A DNA stretch of 26,382 bases from Glomus cerebriforme (GCA_003550305.1 QKYT01000468.1:20216-46597); one strand, 5' to 3'; positions 1 to 10,191 are shown, counted from the first letter of the stretch. Made by a program: numbers and translations. Notes: generated by a model from the sequence alone, not told the origin.

Positions 1-85
1 GGGGGAATTCAGACATCTTGAGTCAATGTGCATAGAATTATATAGTCCTTCGCTACGCTCCGGACTAATTAATTATATATATATT

Positions 86-497
86 AATTAGAAGTTTGCT
101 ATTTATCACCGGTGGTGATCATCACTGGTGTTTTCAAATTTGGTAATTCCGGTAATTCTGGCCAAAATTTAAGTGATTGACAAATAATTTCCTTTTTGGA
201 TCATGTGTAACCCAAATTTCCAATTTTGGAGAAACAAAATTGCTTTTTTTGGTTGTGTAACGTTACCTAAATATCCATAAAAGGAAATTCCGGCCAGCGT
301 TAAAGTTTGGCCAAAATTAAGAATGTGACGAATAACATGTGACGAATAGACTTTCACACCTCGAAAAAATTCCCTAAAATAAATAGTAAAAATTGAAAAC
401 TGGGGATGTGACACAATGTGATGAATTATTACATATATAAAGTCACGTGAAACTACTGGTGATGATCACCACCGGTGATTTGTAGTATTTTTCTATT
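86..497. mobile_element. TIR element (MITE-like), about 0.4 kb
   Basis: The two ends are inverted copies of each other. The core block CACCGGTGGTGATCATCAC lies at 107-125 and its reverse complement at 459-477. Around it, further bases (AGAA...CTA...ATCACC) match in inverted order, which places the outer limits near 86 and 497. Each core block is itself an imperfect palindrome. The interior has no credible coding frame; a minus-strand open frame at 169-414 has no support. No target-site duplication is clear because both flanks are simple TTAATT sequence. Seen: the inverted ends. Inferred: a non-autonomous DNA transposon. Confidence 0.55.
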
Positions 498-680
498 AAT
501 TATTATTTTAATTAAATAGACTTTGCATAATACTGTATTAGCAGATAAAAATTTAAAAAAGTATACGTTTTCAAAAGAAAAGTGGCAATATATTTCAGAG
601 ATATAGGACTTATTGCAGGTTATTATTGATTAACAGTTTTTTTATACTGTATATATATATAATATTATTTTATATAGTAT

Positions 681-691
681 TATAAAAAGGG
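681..691 (+). promoter_or_regulatory. TATA-like box of the 731 gene
   Basis: TATAAAAAGGG lies 40-50 bp before the ATG at 731. It is one of the few G-containing TATA-like sites in this AT-rich stretch, and its spacing resembles the short-spacing class seen upstream of 12867 and of the minus-strand gene at 18743. Confidence 0.4.
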
Positions 692-730
692 TTCTGATAT
701 GTTTGTCAGTTAGCAATATTTAATACTATT

Positions 731-1090
731 ATGCAGTATATCTGTACTTGCATTGAAGATGAATATGATAAGAGAATTCAAAAAATAAAAGAAAGTAATG
801 ATTACAATAAAAATGATAAGAACGATAATGTAATATTATATATCCTAAATCAATCAATTGAAAAAATAAAAAAATATTATACATTTATGAAAGAAGAAAT
901 ATACACAATAGTTACAGGTAAATTTCATTTTGATTGCTTCACATAATTTATTATATTTATAATTAATAATTTAATTATATGATTTATATTTATTAATAAT
1001 AATAATAGATTTTTATTTGAAACTTCAATACTATATTGATAACTAATGAAAAGAACTGTTTATATAGGATGCAAAATCATTAGTTACTAA
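731..1090 (+). CDS. Possible small two-exon gene, unknown charged protein
   Basis: I do not recognise this protein. Exon 1 is 731-917 and exon 2 is 1068-1090. The intron (918-1067) starts GTAAAT, has a branch-like ACTAAT about 22 bp before the acceptor, and ends TATATAG. The predicted product is about 69 residues, Lys/Glu/Asp/Asn-rich in its first half (CTCIEDEYDKRIQKIKE near residues 5-21), with a later amphipathic stretch. It has no signal peptide or membrane segment. Support comes from the TATA-like box 40-50 bp upstream and from splice signals that close the frame. Without the intron, the frame still ends soon, at 946, giving 71 residues. It could equally be a fragment of a longer gene family member that has lost its 3' part. 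Confidence 0.3.
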
Positions 1091-2442
1091 TTTGTAAAAA
1101 TTCACATATAAGATTAATAATACTAAAGTTGAAAAATCTTTAGTAAATGATTTAGATGACATTTTTGGTTATATCTTTAAAAAACAGAAAATTAGAAATA
1201 TCTGAACTTATTAAAAATGATACGTTATAACCAAAGATATAGAATAGATTACATAAAGATTAGTAGTTAGTTATAATATTTATAGTATAAGAATTAACGT
1301 TTACAAATATTTTATAGTTTAATTTATATTTTAAATAATTTATAGTTTAGTTTAATAATACATGATTAGCACGTGATTAGTATGATAAAATAAAGTGTGA
1401 CAAAGCAAAGTATGGCGTAGTAAATGTGGCAAAGTAAATGATCGACAGGAGTACAATTACGTCATGAAAGGGGTAATTTATTATTAATAATTAGTAATCA
1501 TTAGCAATCATTAATAAGAAGGAAAGATGGAAAGTTTGAGAATATAAAAAATTGAAGAATCAAAAGAAAGAAAGAAAGAAAGAAAGATAGAAATATATAG
1601 AAATAAGAGAAAGAAAGAAAGAATAGAGGAAATATATAGAAATGAAGAAAGAATGTAGGAAATTGAAGAATTGTAGATCATTTATAGTATTACAAATAGT
1701 TTAGTGAAACATAATTAGTGAAACATTAAAATGTATAAATATTGGCTGAGAATTCTTTAATTAAAAGTTTTTCAGCTCTCAAGCTTTTAAAAAACTCATA
1801 ATTAAAAATAATAAATAAAACAAATATTTAAAGTATACAATCCTTAATTATTTTCTTAGCAAAAAAGGCCTGAATATAATAGTTCTATTAGTCCTGAAGT
1901 AGCATAAATATTTTTACACAATTTTTCTTTATTCTAATATTTTAAGTCCAAAAATAAAGTATAGGAAATTATCCAATTTTAATTATTTAATGTAAAGTTA
2001 TTTAAATTGAGGGAAACTATCACATTTTGAAAGTTAAATTTAAGGAAACAAAAGAAACAATAAGTTCTGAAGATTTAAACCAAGCATATTAATGAGGAAA
2101 AAGTTAATTTTAGTCTACTGGCATGTGGCAGGTATCGGTAACAACGTGACTATTTAGCTATTCTAGATAAATTTATAAAATTGATAAATTTTCTATTAAA
2201 TTATTTGTTTATTATTTTTTATAGCTTTCAGTATGCTTGTAGAGAAGATATTTTTGAGTGGAACAGATTTGGTTAAATAGAAATGATGTAGTCTTAAAGA
2301 TGAAACTATACAGGAAATTATGTGCTTCAAAGGATGGTAAAAATTTGATCAATTATTATAATAATTGATTTTATAATAAAAAATAAAATAATAAATAAAT
2401 TTAAATTATAAAATAATTAAACTTTGAATTATTTATACATTT
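1091..2442. other. Gene-free AT-rich spacer with GAAA tract
   Basis: No coding frame that I can support. It contains short direct repeats (GTGATTAG, AAAGTAAATG, variants of TCATTAGTAATCATTAG near 1370-1515), the purine-rich tract described separately, and otherwise low-complexity AT sequence. Confidence 0.5.
1548..1660 (+). repeat. Purine-rich (GAAA)n microsatellite
   Basis: A perfect GAAA run at about 1564-1587 is followed by degenerate GAAA/GAAATATATA units to about 1660. One strand is nearly all purine. Confidence 0.8.
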
Positions 2443-2450
2443 ATTACATA
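2443..2450 (+). repeat. Left 8-bp target-site duplication
   Basis: ATTACATA directly precedes the terminal repeat and is repeated exactly at 4184-4191. Confidence 0.8.
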
Positions 2451-4183
2451 TAAGGTTGCTTGACGAAACTCATCTGGCCCAACGCGAAATGCTGAAACTC
2501 TTATATAGTATCGAAACTATGAAACTGCGAAACTGCCAAAACTTGCAAAACCTTTATAATAAGTTTATCCATAGTTTCAGCATAACAAGTAGTAATATTT
2601 TATATGAGTTTTGGCATAGTTTCACCATATAATTCAATAAATTTATATGTAATTAAATAATTTATTATAATTTTTATGTTTATTTAATATTATAATAAAA
2701 GATTACATTTCTTTAAAGTAAACTCCATCTCTGAGTTCAATTTGTCCGAGAAGGTTTAGTAACCTAAAAAAATAAAGAAAGAAACGTTAGTAACATTTCT
2801 TTAATATTAAAAAACTCTCCCCCTCTTTTCAACTTATATTTCAAGTTAATCTAAAAAAAATAGAGAAAGAAATGTTAGTAATGTTTCTTTAATATTAAAA
2901 AACTCTCTCCTCTTTTCAACTTACATTCTAAGTCCAGTTCGCCTAAGAAGTTTGGTAACCTAAAAAAAATAGAAAAAGAAACGTTAGTAACGTTTCTTTT
3001 AATATTAAAAGAAACATTTCCCCTTTCCAACTTATATTCCAAGTCCAATTTACCCAAGAAGTCTAGTAACCTAAAAAAAATAGAGAAAGAAATGTTAGTA
3101 ATATTTCTTTTAATATTAAAAAAAACATTCCCCCTTTCCAACTTACATTCCAAGTCCAGTTTGCCCAAGAAGTCCGGTAACCTAAAAAAAATAGAGAAAG
3201 AAACGTTAGTAACATTTCTTTTAATATTAAAAGAAACATTCACCCTTTCCAACTTACATTCCAAGTTCAGTTCACCTAAGGAGTCTGGTAACCTAAAAAA
3301 AATAGAGAAAGAAATGTTAGTAACGTTTCTTTAATATTAAAAGAAACATTCACCCTTTCCAATTTACATTCCAAGTCCAGTTTGCCCAAGGAGTCTGGTA
3401 ACCTAAAAAAAAATAGAAAAAGAAATGTTAGTAACGTTTCTTTTAATATTAAAAGAAATATTCCTCCTTTCCAACTTACATTTCAAGTCCAGTTTGCCCA
3501 AGGAGTTCGGTAACCTAAAAAAAATAGAGAAAGAAATGTTAATAACATTTCTTTTAATATTAAAAGAAACATCTCCCCTTTCCAATTTACATTCCAAGTT
3601 CAGTTCGTCCAAGGAGTCTGGTAACCTAAAAAATAGAGAAAGAAACATTAGTAACGTTTCTTTTAATATTAAAAAAACATTTCCCTTTTCAACTTACATT
3701 CCAAGTCCAGTTCGTCCAAGGAGTCCGGTAACCTAAAAAAAATAGAGAAAGAAACGTTAGTAACATTTCTTTTAATATTAAAAAAACATTCCCCCTTTTC
3801 AACTTACATTTCAAGTCCAGTTCGCCCAAGGAGTCNGGTAACCTAAAAAAAATAGAGAAAGAAATGTTAGTAATGTTTCTTTAATATTAAAAAAAGTCTC
3901 TCCCTCTTTCAACTTACATTCAAGTTACCCAAGGAGTCTAATAACCTAAAAAAAAAAGAAAAAAAAATATAAAAAAAAAATTTTTAATAATTAATTATTT
4001 ATCAAATAATTATCAAATAATTATCAAAATGCTGAAACTGTATGTATGTCATATGATATACTATGCTGAAACATCGAAACAGTTTTGGCAGTTTCAGCAT
4101 TTTAGGTGATTTTGCAAAACTAGTTTTGGCAGTTTCACATACACCATTCCATTGAAACCCCCTAGTTTTGGCAAGCAACCTTA
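2451..4183. mobile_element. hAT-like non-autonomous DNA transposon with internal array
   Basis: Perfect 12-bp terminal inverted repeats (TAAGGTTGCTTG at 2451-2462; CAAGCAACCTTA at 4172-4183) extend to 20 bp with two mismatches. Immediately outside lies an identical 8-bp direct repeat, ATTACATA, at 2443-2450 and 4184-4191. An 8-bp duplication is the hAT superfamily standard; the ninth base T also matches on both sides if the ends are drawn one base shorter, so a 9-bp MULE-type duplication is the alternative. Subterminal regions (2461-2640 and 4025-4170) carry many copies of GAAACT and GCCAAAACT in both orientations, as hAT ends often do. No transposase frame is present; the middle is a 111-bp tandem array. 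Confidence 0.8.
2705..3960. repeat. Tandem array, ~111-bp unit, about 11-12 copies
   Basis: The landmark GGTAACCTAAAAAAAATAG recurs at 2954, 3065, 3176, 3287, 3397, 3509, 3620, 3727 and 3837, with divergent edge copies near 2759, 2845 and 3940. Spacing is mostly 110-112 bp. Each unit holds a near-palindrome (AAAGAAACGTTA / GTAACGTTTCTTT), the palindrome TTAATATTAA, and a CTTTCCAACTTACATTCCAAG block. Because 111 is 37 codons, frames stay open on both strands for up to about 130 codons. These frames (2875-3264 minus, 3092-3334 plus, 3403-3648 minus, 3425-3736 plus) are best read as artefacts of the period. One ambiguous base lies at 3836. Confidence 0.9.
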
Positions 4184-4191
4184 ATTACATA
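4184..4191 (+). repeat. Right 8-bp target-site duplication
   Basis: ATTACATA directly follows the right terminal repeat and matches 2443-2450. Confidence 0.8.
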
Positions 4192-5040
4192 TAATTTTTA
4201 TTTTAATAAATTAAGCTAATTTGAGCTTTCAAGCTAAATTTATTATTAGCTTAAGCTTTTCAAGTTAAGCTTATTGCTGATTTAAGCTTATTTAAACTGG
4301 CTTATGAGTTACTAATCCAATTTAACTATAGTAAAAATTTGGCAAAACTAAGTGCAGAATTTTAGAAAAATTTAGACAAGTAATTTTAAATATAATCGAG
4401 GTTAGATTTTTGTTTCAGAAAATAGGCTGTGAAATAAGAGTTATGTGATATTTATCTCAGTAAATAAACTTCTAAAGGGTAAATAAGGGTCATGTGATGT
4501 CTGTCCCAGAAAATCCATTTTTACCTACTTGTATTATATCCTTTTACTTTTCATTTTCGCCTTATTTATCATATAATTAATTTCTTAATGCCATAATGCT
4601 GGTCAAAAGTCATATGAAAGACCTTCAGGAGGTTATCCTATACTTCTCTAAATTTGATTGGTTTGTGGTTATGTACTAAATATCAAGCTAATCAAAAAGA
4701 CAAAATATCACAAAAAAACTTAGACACAAACTTTTAAATATTAAAAGAAAAAAGAATTTCATATTTTTGTGCATTTTAAAAATTAAAAAAAAATTGTACA
4801 TTTTAAATAAATAATATAAAATTTAAAAATATTAGAAATAAAGATTTTAAATCATAATAAAATTATTTTATTTTATTTAATTTTAATAGTTGAAATTTTA
4901 TAAAATAAAATTTATAAACTTATTTACAATTATTTTTTATTTAATTGGAAGGTTTTTGTTTCTGGTTGGACCTTACAACAAAAAATACATTTTATTTTAG
5001 TATTGTTACAAAAAAATTTATAATTTCACAACTACTTAAA
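4192..5040. other. Gene-free AT-rich spacer with short repeats
   Basis: No supported coding frame. At 4202-4300 there is a cluster of AAGCTTA/TAAGCTT-type words in both orientations. At 4418-4512 two diverged copies of a ~33-bp block (AATAAGAGTTATGTGATATT... and AATAAGGGTCATGTGATGTC...) lie about 60 bp apart. Confidence 0.4.
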
Positions 5041-5041
5041 C

Positions 5042-6610
5042 TAAATACATGAAAATTAATATATAAGTATTTTAATACATGCTGAATAACTTTACTTAAG
5101 CTTCCTTTGCATATTTTCTTTGATTAAAGTGTTCAAATTATGCCTTGAAAGTAAAAAATAAAAACACATCTTAATATTATTAGAAAAAAATTTATAGCTC
5201 CAATAATTTCACAGTTAGCTTCATGAAAATCAATATACAAGTATCTTTATATCTGTTAAATAACTTTCTTAGATATTTCTATCTATCTAGATTGACCTAA
5301 AGTGTTTAAATTGTTTTATGAAATCTCTATAAAGTACAAAAAACATGTTTTTTACAAAAATTACTTATGAAAATATTTATAAATTCATGATAATATTTTA
5401 TGTCAAAGTTCTGAAAGATATTAGCTTTATTGATTAATTAAAAAAAATGGTTGAAACATATTTTTAAAAATAAAGAAAATAGAAAGAAATAAAAAATTTA
5501 TTATAAACAATTAATAAATAAATAATTAATGTGACTAATGACAACGATGAACTAATCAAATTCGGGAGTTTAGAATAAGATTCTAGATCTTGGGTTACAT
5601 TAAGATTTTCCATTATTTAATGGGCAAATTTATTTTATTCTGGGTATAGGCTCTTATCCTGTTCTGCAACTGTATTAATCACGTGATATTTACTCTAAAA
5701 AAATTTATTTATACAGGATGTATAGGATAATAGCCTATGTTCTTATTTAATTAGTAAATATCATTTGCTTGAGCTTTTTTTTTATAATTAATTGACAAAT
5801 CACCTGATCTTAGTAATTCAAAAGAGGGATCCTTAACCTGTACTCTGGGTACAAATTTTTATCCTGTACCCCATTTTCTCTTAAATATGATTGGTTTAAA
5901 GTCAAAATTGCCAGCCACAAAATTTATTGGATGTTTTTATTTTTGTGTAACATTTGTCAGAAAATATATTTTGTTCACAGCTTTGCGCAAAAAAAATAAT
6001 GCAAAACTTCAAAAAAAATATTTTGATTTCATATTTAACAAAAAAAAAAAAATTTTAATATCTTTAATACTTTTAATATTACATTACATTTCAAATTAAA
6101 TAAAATGTTTTATATATACAATATGTATTTTATTAAATTTAATAAAAAAATAAAAAATACAAAGAAATACTTTTTATTCATACATAAATATTCAGGTTAA
6201 TTGATAAAATTTAGTGTCTAGTAGACCCACTGAACAATTTTATTTATTAACAAAAGCTAGTTTAGTATAATTAAAGTGCTGAAATTATGCTACAAAATAA
6301 AGAGCATATACGTGCACAATAAATTCTATTATAAAAAATAATAATACCTCCATAAATATTCACTCGATCATAGTGAAAATTAATATGCAAGTAGTTCCAT
6401 ACCTGTTAAGCAACTTTGCTTATTTAATAAAAACTAGTTTTGTTTGACCAAAATACTTAAATTACATCACAAAGTATCTGCACGAAAATATTACAAAAAA
6501 TAAGTATAACTACATGAATATCTGAACTAGCTTGATAAAAATTAATATCTATATAGCTCCATACCTGTTGAGCAACTTTGCTTATTGATAAAAGTCAGTT
6601 TATTTGTAAA
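5042..6610. repeat. Degenerate ~170-bp satellite, interrupted
   Basis: A block beginning GAAAATTAATATNNAAGTA, followed by a CTGTT(A/G)A(A/G)CAACTTTGCTTA-like stretch and then an AAAGTGTTCAAATTATGC-like stretch, recurs near 5051, 5225, perhaps 5392, 6203, 6375 and 6534. Spacings are roughly 160-175 bp. The best-preserved pair is 6375 and 6534. The stretch from about 5420 to 6190 does not fit the period and appears to be inserted sequence. Copies are too diverged for exact unit limits by eye. Ambiguous bases at 6620-6642 lie just beyond the last copy. Confidence 0.5.
5645..5738. repeat. Short inverted repeat inside satellite interruption
   Basis: TATAGGCTCTTATCCT (5645-5660) pairs with AGGATAATAGCCTATG (from 5724) at 14 of 16 positions. 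A nested inverted ATATTTACT / AGTAAATAT pair surrounds the right arm (5694-5702, 5755-5763). It may be part of a decayed MITE; its outer ends are not identifiable. Confidence 0.35.
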
Positions 6611-6871
6611 ATTATATGGNATAAATTTTATANTAAAAAANNCGTCTGTTATGAAAAATAAAGTGTTAAATGTGAAAAATATTCATAGCTTTATAAATAA
6701 TACTTCATNTCTAAGCCAGTGTTAAAAAATATTTATTTTTTCAAACTTCTAAAATATTTAAAAAGGAAGGGGAAAGAAAAAGAGAAAGGAAAAGAAAGAG
6801 TGAGAGAAGTGAGAGAAGGAGTGCGCGTATTGTGTATAACGATAACAGTAAATAATAAATAAGGACTGATG

Positions 6872-6882
6872 TGGCTCAGTGG
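6872..6882 (+). promoter_or_regulatory. Pol III A-box-like motif upstream of LINE remnant
   Basis: TGGCTCAGTGG fits the tRNA A-box consensus. A possible anticodon-arm-like pairing (AGGAT...ATCCT) follows, but no good B-box (GGTTCGAATCC) is seen. It may be a tRNA-derived SINE head or chance. Confidence 0.2.
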
Positions 6883-6990
6883 CTGATGCAGGATAAAATC
6901 GTAAATCCTGGGAACAGAATAAGATCTGTGAAAGACAGAGAAAAACTCTTTTCCCAAATTTTCATTTTATTTAGAAATCTGCAGTAAAAA

Positions 6991-8427
6991 TTTTTTACGA
7001 AAAATAAAAAGAAAATAAAAATAAGAGCAACAATATTTACATATACTGACAAATTTTATGACGAAAAAGTAGTTAGTAGAGATATCAAAAATTTTAATTT
7101 TTGGGAATGGGCTGAACAGGAAAAGTTTCTTAGATGTAACAACCTTTGGCACAAACTCAAAGTAGGAAACAGAACAAACCCTGTAGCTGTTTTAGTGAAA
7201 GGGGTATCTGACAACAGCAAAATAAATAGAAATACAATATATTTAATTGGAAGAATAGTAAGTGTATTTTATGAAAAAGCGTTAGACCACCAAACTCATA
7301 AGCTTGAGGAAGCATATGAGTAGAACCAAAGGGATAGCATTATTATCAATGAGCTCAAAGCGAAGCTTACTACGGTAAGTAAGACACCTATGTCACTTAA
7401 CCAAAAGAGTATAGTCAGCACTTCTGCAGAGTATGAACTAATAGTTATAGAAGATAACGATATTTTCATATCGAGTACATGTAAGGGATCAACATCAACA
7501 ATAGAAACCAATGACACGGTTGAGAGGATCGCGATCACTAATGTCAAATCATCATACGTAATGCAAAATAATGATCAACAACCAAATCAGAAAGTGGTAC
7601 ACATGGAAACAGACAAGGAAACAGAAAAGCCATAGCCTACTGAAGAAGTAAGGAAACCTGATGAGAGTTTAAAAAAAAAGAAGCATAAGAAAAAAGAATT
7701 TATGCCTTACATTATTATGGGACACACAGTACTACCTAAATTGAAGGACAACATACGTGATATAATGTTATATGACGTTCCAGGTAGTTGGAATGCAGAA
7801 ATGATAACAGAGGCTATAAATAAATCATTAGGATCATTAATTAAAGCCACTTTGAGAAAACAAGGTAAATACTACAGTGTTAGAGCTTTGGTAATGTTAA
7901 GAATGAAAAAAATTGAAGACCTTGAAGTATATCAAACGTGGCAAATAATGTTAGGTGATACACCAGTTAGATGGTTTCTGGGGAAGTGGACTCTTGAAAT
8001 GAGAAAAGAGAGACTTCACCATCAAGCCATAATTAAAAATCTAGCGGACGATTTAACAGAAGTGAAGGTATATATGGGAGTAGATTCATCCATATATTAT
8101 CATTTTAAATCGCTCAAAATTGTTAAAGATAATAAAGGTAAAAGGAAACTGATAGGTTTTTTTGAGAAACAAGCGGACATGATTACAGCATGTCAACACC
8201 CGATCATGATCAATAACATCGAATACAAATGGACTTGCGATAATTATAAGCAAAGAAAAGAAAACAAGAGTAATTCTGGAGGCAAAAATAACAGAAGAAG
8301 CGATTCTGACAAAAAGGGTTTAAACAAGAAAAAATTGAAGGATACTTTATCATCAAAGAAAACATCAAATAAGAAACAGGAAGGAAGTAAGCAAGATAGC
8401 ATAGCGGATATTTTGCAAAAGCTCTAG
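6991..8427 (+). pseudogene. Decayed LINE ORF1-like protein (in-frame stops)
   Basis: A single reading frame runs from about 6988 to the stop at 8425-8427, broken by TAG at 7321-7323 and TAG at 7633-7635; a TAA at 6985-6987 bounds it upstream. Translation is coherent across the stops: FWEWAEQEKFL and NLWHKLKVGNRTNPVAVLVKG upstream, KLEEAYE*NQRDSIIINELKAKL around the first stop, then a 241-codon open piece (7702-8427). The open piece has a compact domain (MLYDVPGSW ... YYSVRALVMLRMKK ... WFLGKWTLEMRKERLHHQ) followed by a Lys/Ser/Asn-rich basic tail. RRM-like fold plus basic tail is the layout of non-LTR retrotransposon ORF1 RNA-binding proteins. This assignment is inference from layout, not from a recognised motif. 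Both TAG codons are one transition away from CAG or TGG. Confidence 0.55.
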
Positions 8428-8640
8428 CAAAAATAATGGCGGGGCAAGAAAAGTCTAAGTCAAGAAATGGAAAAAAAAATAAGGCGCATGGGAGTAGTAG
8501 GTCTTAAGGATGGGTATAAGGGGTTTTCTGGGTTGATAAAAGTTATGTTGCGATGTCTTCACCAATTTGGTAGGAATTTTTCTTTAGTCAATCCATTAGG
8601 GATTTTCTTTATATGTGTTCAGACCTCGATCTGAAATAAA
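8428..8640 (+). mobile_element. 3' remnant of the LINE-like element
   Basis: Nine bases after the ORF1-like stop, an ATG at 8436 opens a 23-codon basic frame (MAGQEKSKSRNGKKNKAHGS...) ending at 8505-8507. Gene-like sequence then stops, and the rest reads as untranslated sequence ending in TGAAATAAAC near 8632, a polyadenylation-type signal. In an intact LINE the next unit would be ORF2 (endonuclease and reverse transcriptase). No such domain occurs here, so I infer an internally deleted copy. No poly(A) tail or flanking duplication was identified. Confidence 0.35.
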
Positions 8641-8815
8641 CTTTTTCTATAGGATATAGTTTTTTGTTTATTTTTGTCTGACCACGTGACTTATAGTAAA
8701 GCGAATACAGTCTTCTTAGAGTTAGTTTTTAACTGTAGTAAAATTTTATTAGGAAGATAGAGAGGGAGGTTTTTTGTTTAGTTATAGTTACTTATTACTT
8801 ACTCAAAACTTTATA

Positions 8816-9720
8816 CAGTAGCGGTCATAAGTATCCTACCCCTAATATTTTTCGAAATCAAGTGACAATACCCATTAAAATTTTCCNATATTTAAGTACA
8901 GAACTAATGCTNATCACATGCAAAATTATAAGTCTGTATAGCATATATATCAAAAGTTAGATGATCGATGAATTCTGACCATAAAAATGTCAATTTTTTT
9001 AATAAATTATACAAAACAGATTTTTTATACAAATATTCAATAGGGACTGAAGTAAAATTTTGAGAAAGCAACTACTTATATTCATTACAATAAGATTATG
9101 ACTATTTATTAGTTCTAAAAATTCCATTTAGATAAAGAATTAAATAATAAACAAAAATCAAATATTTGCCAAAAATCCATGTGATAGTGATTTTTCAGAT
9201 TTTAAGGTTTGATAAGCCAATTTTCTTTCAGNAGAATCCTAATATTAATTTTATGTGTAGTATCTATAAAAGGGACCTCTTGGCTTATAACTGTAAATTT
9301 TTTAGTAAGGATAACATAGAGTAAATTCTGCAAGAAATTAATAATTCTAAACACTATTCAACAAATAATAAGGAGAATATGGTATAATAAAATTTTTCTA
9401 ACTATCTATATAACATGTTTAAAATTCTATAGAAAATGTGTGATGACTCTAAAAATCAATTTTTTTTAAAAAAAAACTATATATCTAAAGAGTTAAAGGT
9501 ATGAAATAATAAAGAAATGATATTATTTATATAAAAATAGGTATAATTTTTTCGATACATAAATTTCATCTATCATCTAACTTCTGATTTTTATATTGTA
9601 NGNACTTATAATTTTGTATATGATCAGCATTGGTATTGTANTTGAANTTCAAAAAATTTTGAAAAGTATTATTATGTAACTTTAAAAAATATTAGGGGTA
9701 GATACTTATGACCGCTACTG
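8816..9720. mobile_element. Tc1/mariner-type non-autonomous element with long TIRs
   Basis: Left end CAGTAGCGGTCATAAGTATC (8816-8835) is matched exactly, inverted, at the right end (9701-9720). TA dinucleotides flank both ends (8814-8815, 9721-9722), as expected for Tc1/mariner target duplications. The inverted match continues with gaps through CTACCCCTAATATTTTT, then ...ATGCTNATCA...CAAAATTATAAGT, to AGTTAGATGAT(C/A)GATGAA (8955-8971 against 9566-9584), giving arms of about 160-180 bp. The 550-bp centre has no transposase frame. Several ambiguous bases lie in it. Confidence 0.8.
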
Positions 9721-9722
9721 TA

Positions 9723-10176
9723 TGTTAGGTGTGCTACTTTGGTGGCATGCATATATGGAGTGGAGACCAGTCGGTATATACAGCTATACTAGATAGGTTG
9801 TAGTAGGTAAATAAATTAAATAAAATAAAAAAAATAAGATCCGCGGAGATAACAATTCCATTTTTATTGATCGGCAAATCTCCCTTTATATAAATTACAA
9901 TTGTTTTGATGATTCACCGCAGAACATTGTATAGCAGTTATAGCAGTGATGTAATAATTTTATTTTCCGACAGAAAATTCCCTGTTTCTGTTCTTGGAAA
10001 CTGTGGCTTGTGTAATAAGCGAATAAAAAAGGCTAACAATTATAGTATAAGACTTACCAGACTTACCTTATTTGTTATTTGTAATTGTACTTTTACTACG
10101 GAATACGCCACACTTAAAGCCGCAGTGACCATTATGAAATCATGTACAATGAGATTGACTGCGGAAAGTTAAAAGT
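9723..10176. promoter_or_regulatory. Upstream region of the BCS1-like gene
   Basis: No gene supported; an 88-codon open frame at 9906-10172 has no recognisable features and ends just before the TATA box. At 9973-9980 GAAAATTC followed by TTCTGTTCTTGGAA resembles clustered heat-shock-element units (nGAAn/nTTCn), which is suggestive only. Confidence 0.3.
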
Positions 10177-10191
10177 TATATAAACGAGAGA
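10177..10191 (+). promoter_or_regulatory. TATA box, extended motif, BCS1-like gene
   Basis: TATATAAACGAGAGA lies about 130-145 bp before the ATG at 10322. The same extended motif, with two substitutions, precedes both seven-helix genes (18796-18810 minus; 24292-24306 plus). Confidence 0.55.

Noticed and set aside
169..414. 81-codon minus-strand frame
   Set aside because: It lies entirely inside a TIR element with no coding signature.
2875..3736. Four overlapping open frames on both strands (80-129 codons)
   Set aside because: They arise from the 111-bp (37-codon) tandem unit, overlap on opposite strands, and have no start or splice context.
6866..6940. Possible tRNA gene or complete SINE
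   Set aside because: Only an A-box-like word is good; the B-box and the cloverleaf arms cannot be completed.
6733..7152. Minus-strand frames of 61-74 codons
   Set aside because: Mainly antisense of a purine-rich tract and of the LINE-like frame.
9906..10172. 88-codon plus-strand frame
   Set aside because: No recognisable features; it ends right before the TATA box of the BCS1-like gene and is probably promoter sequence.
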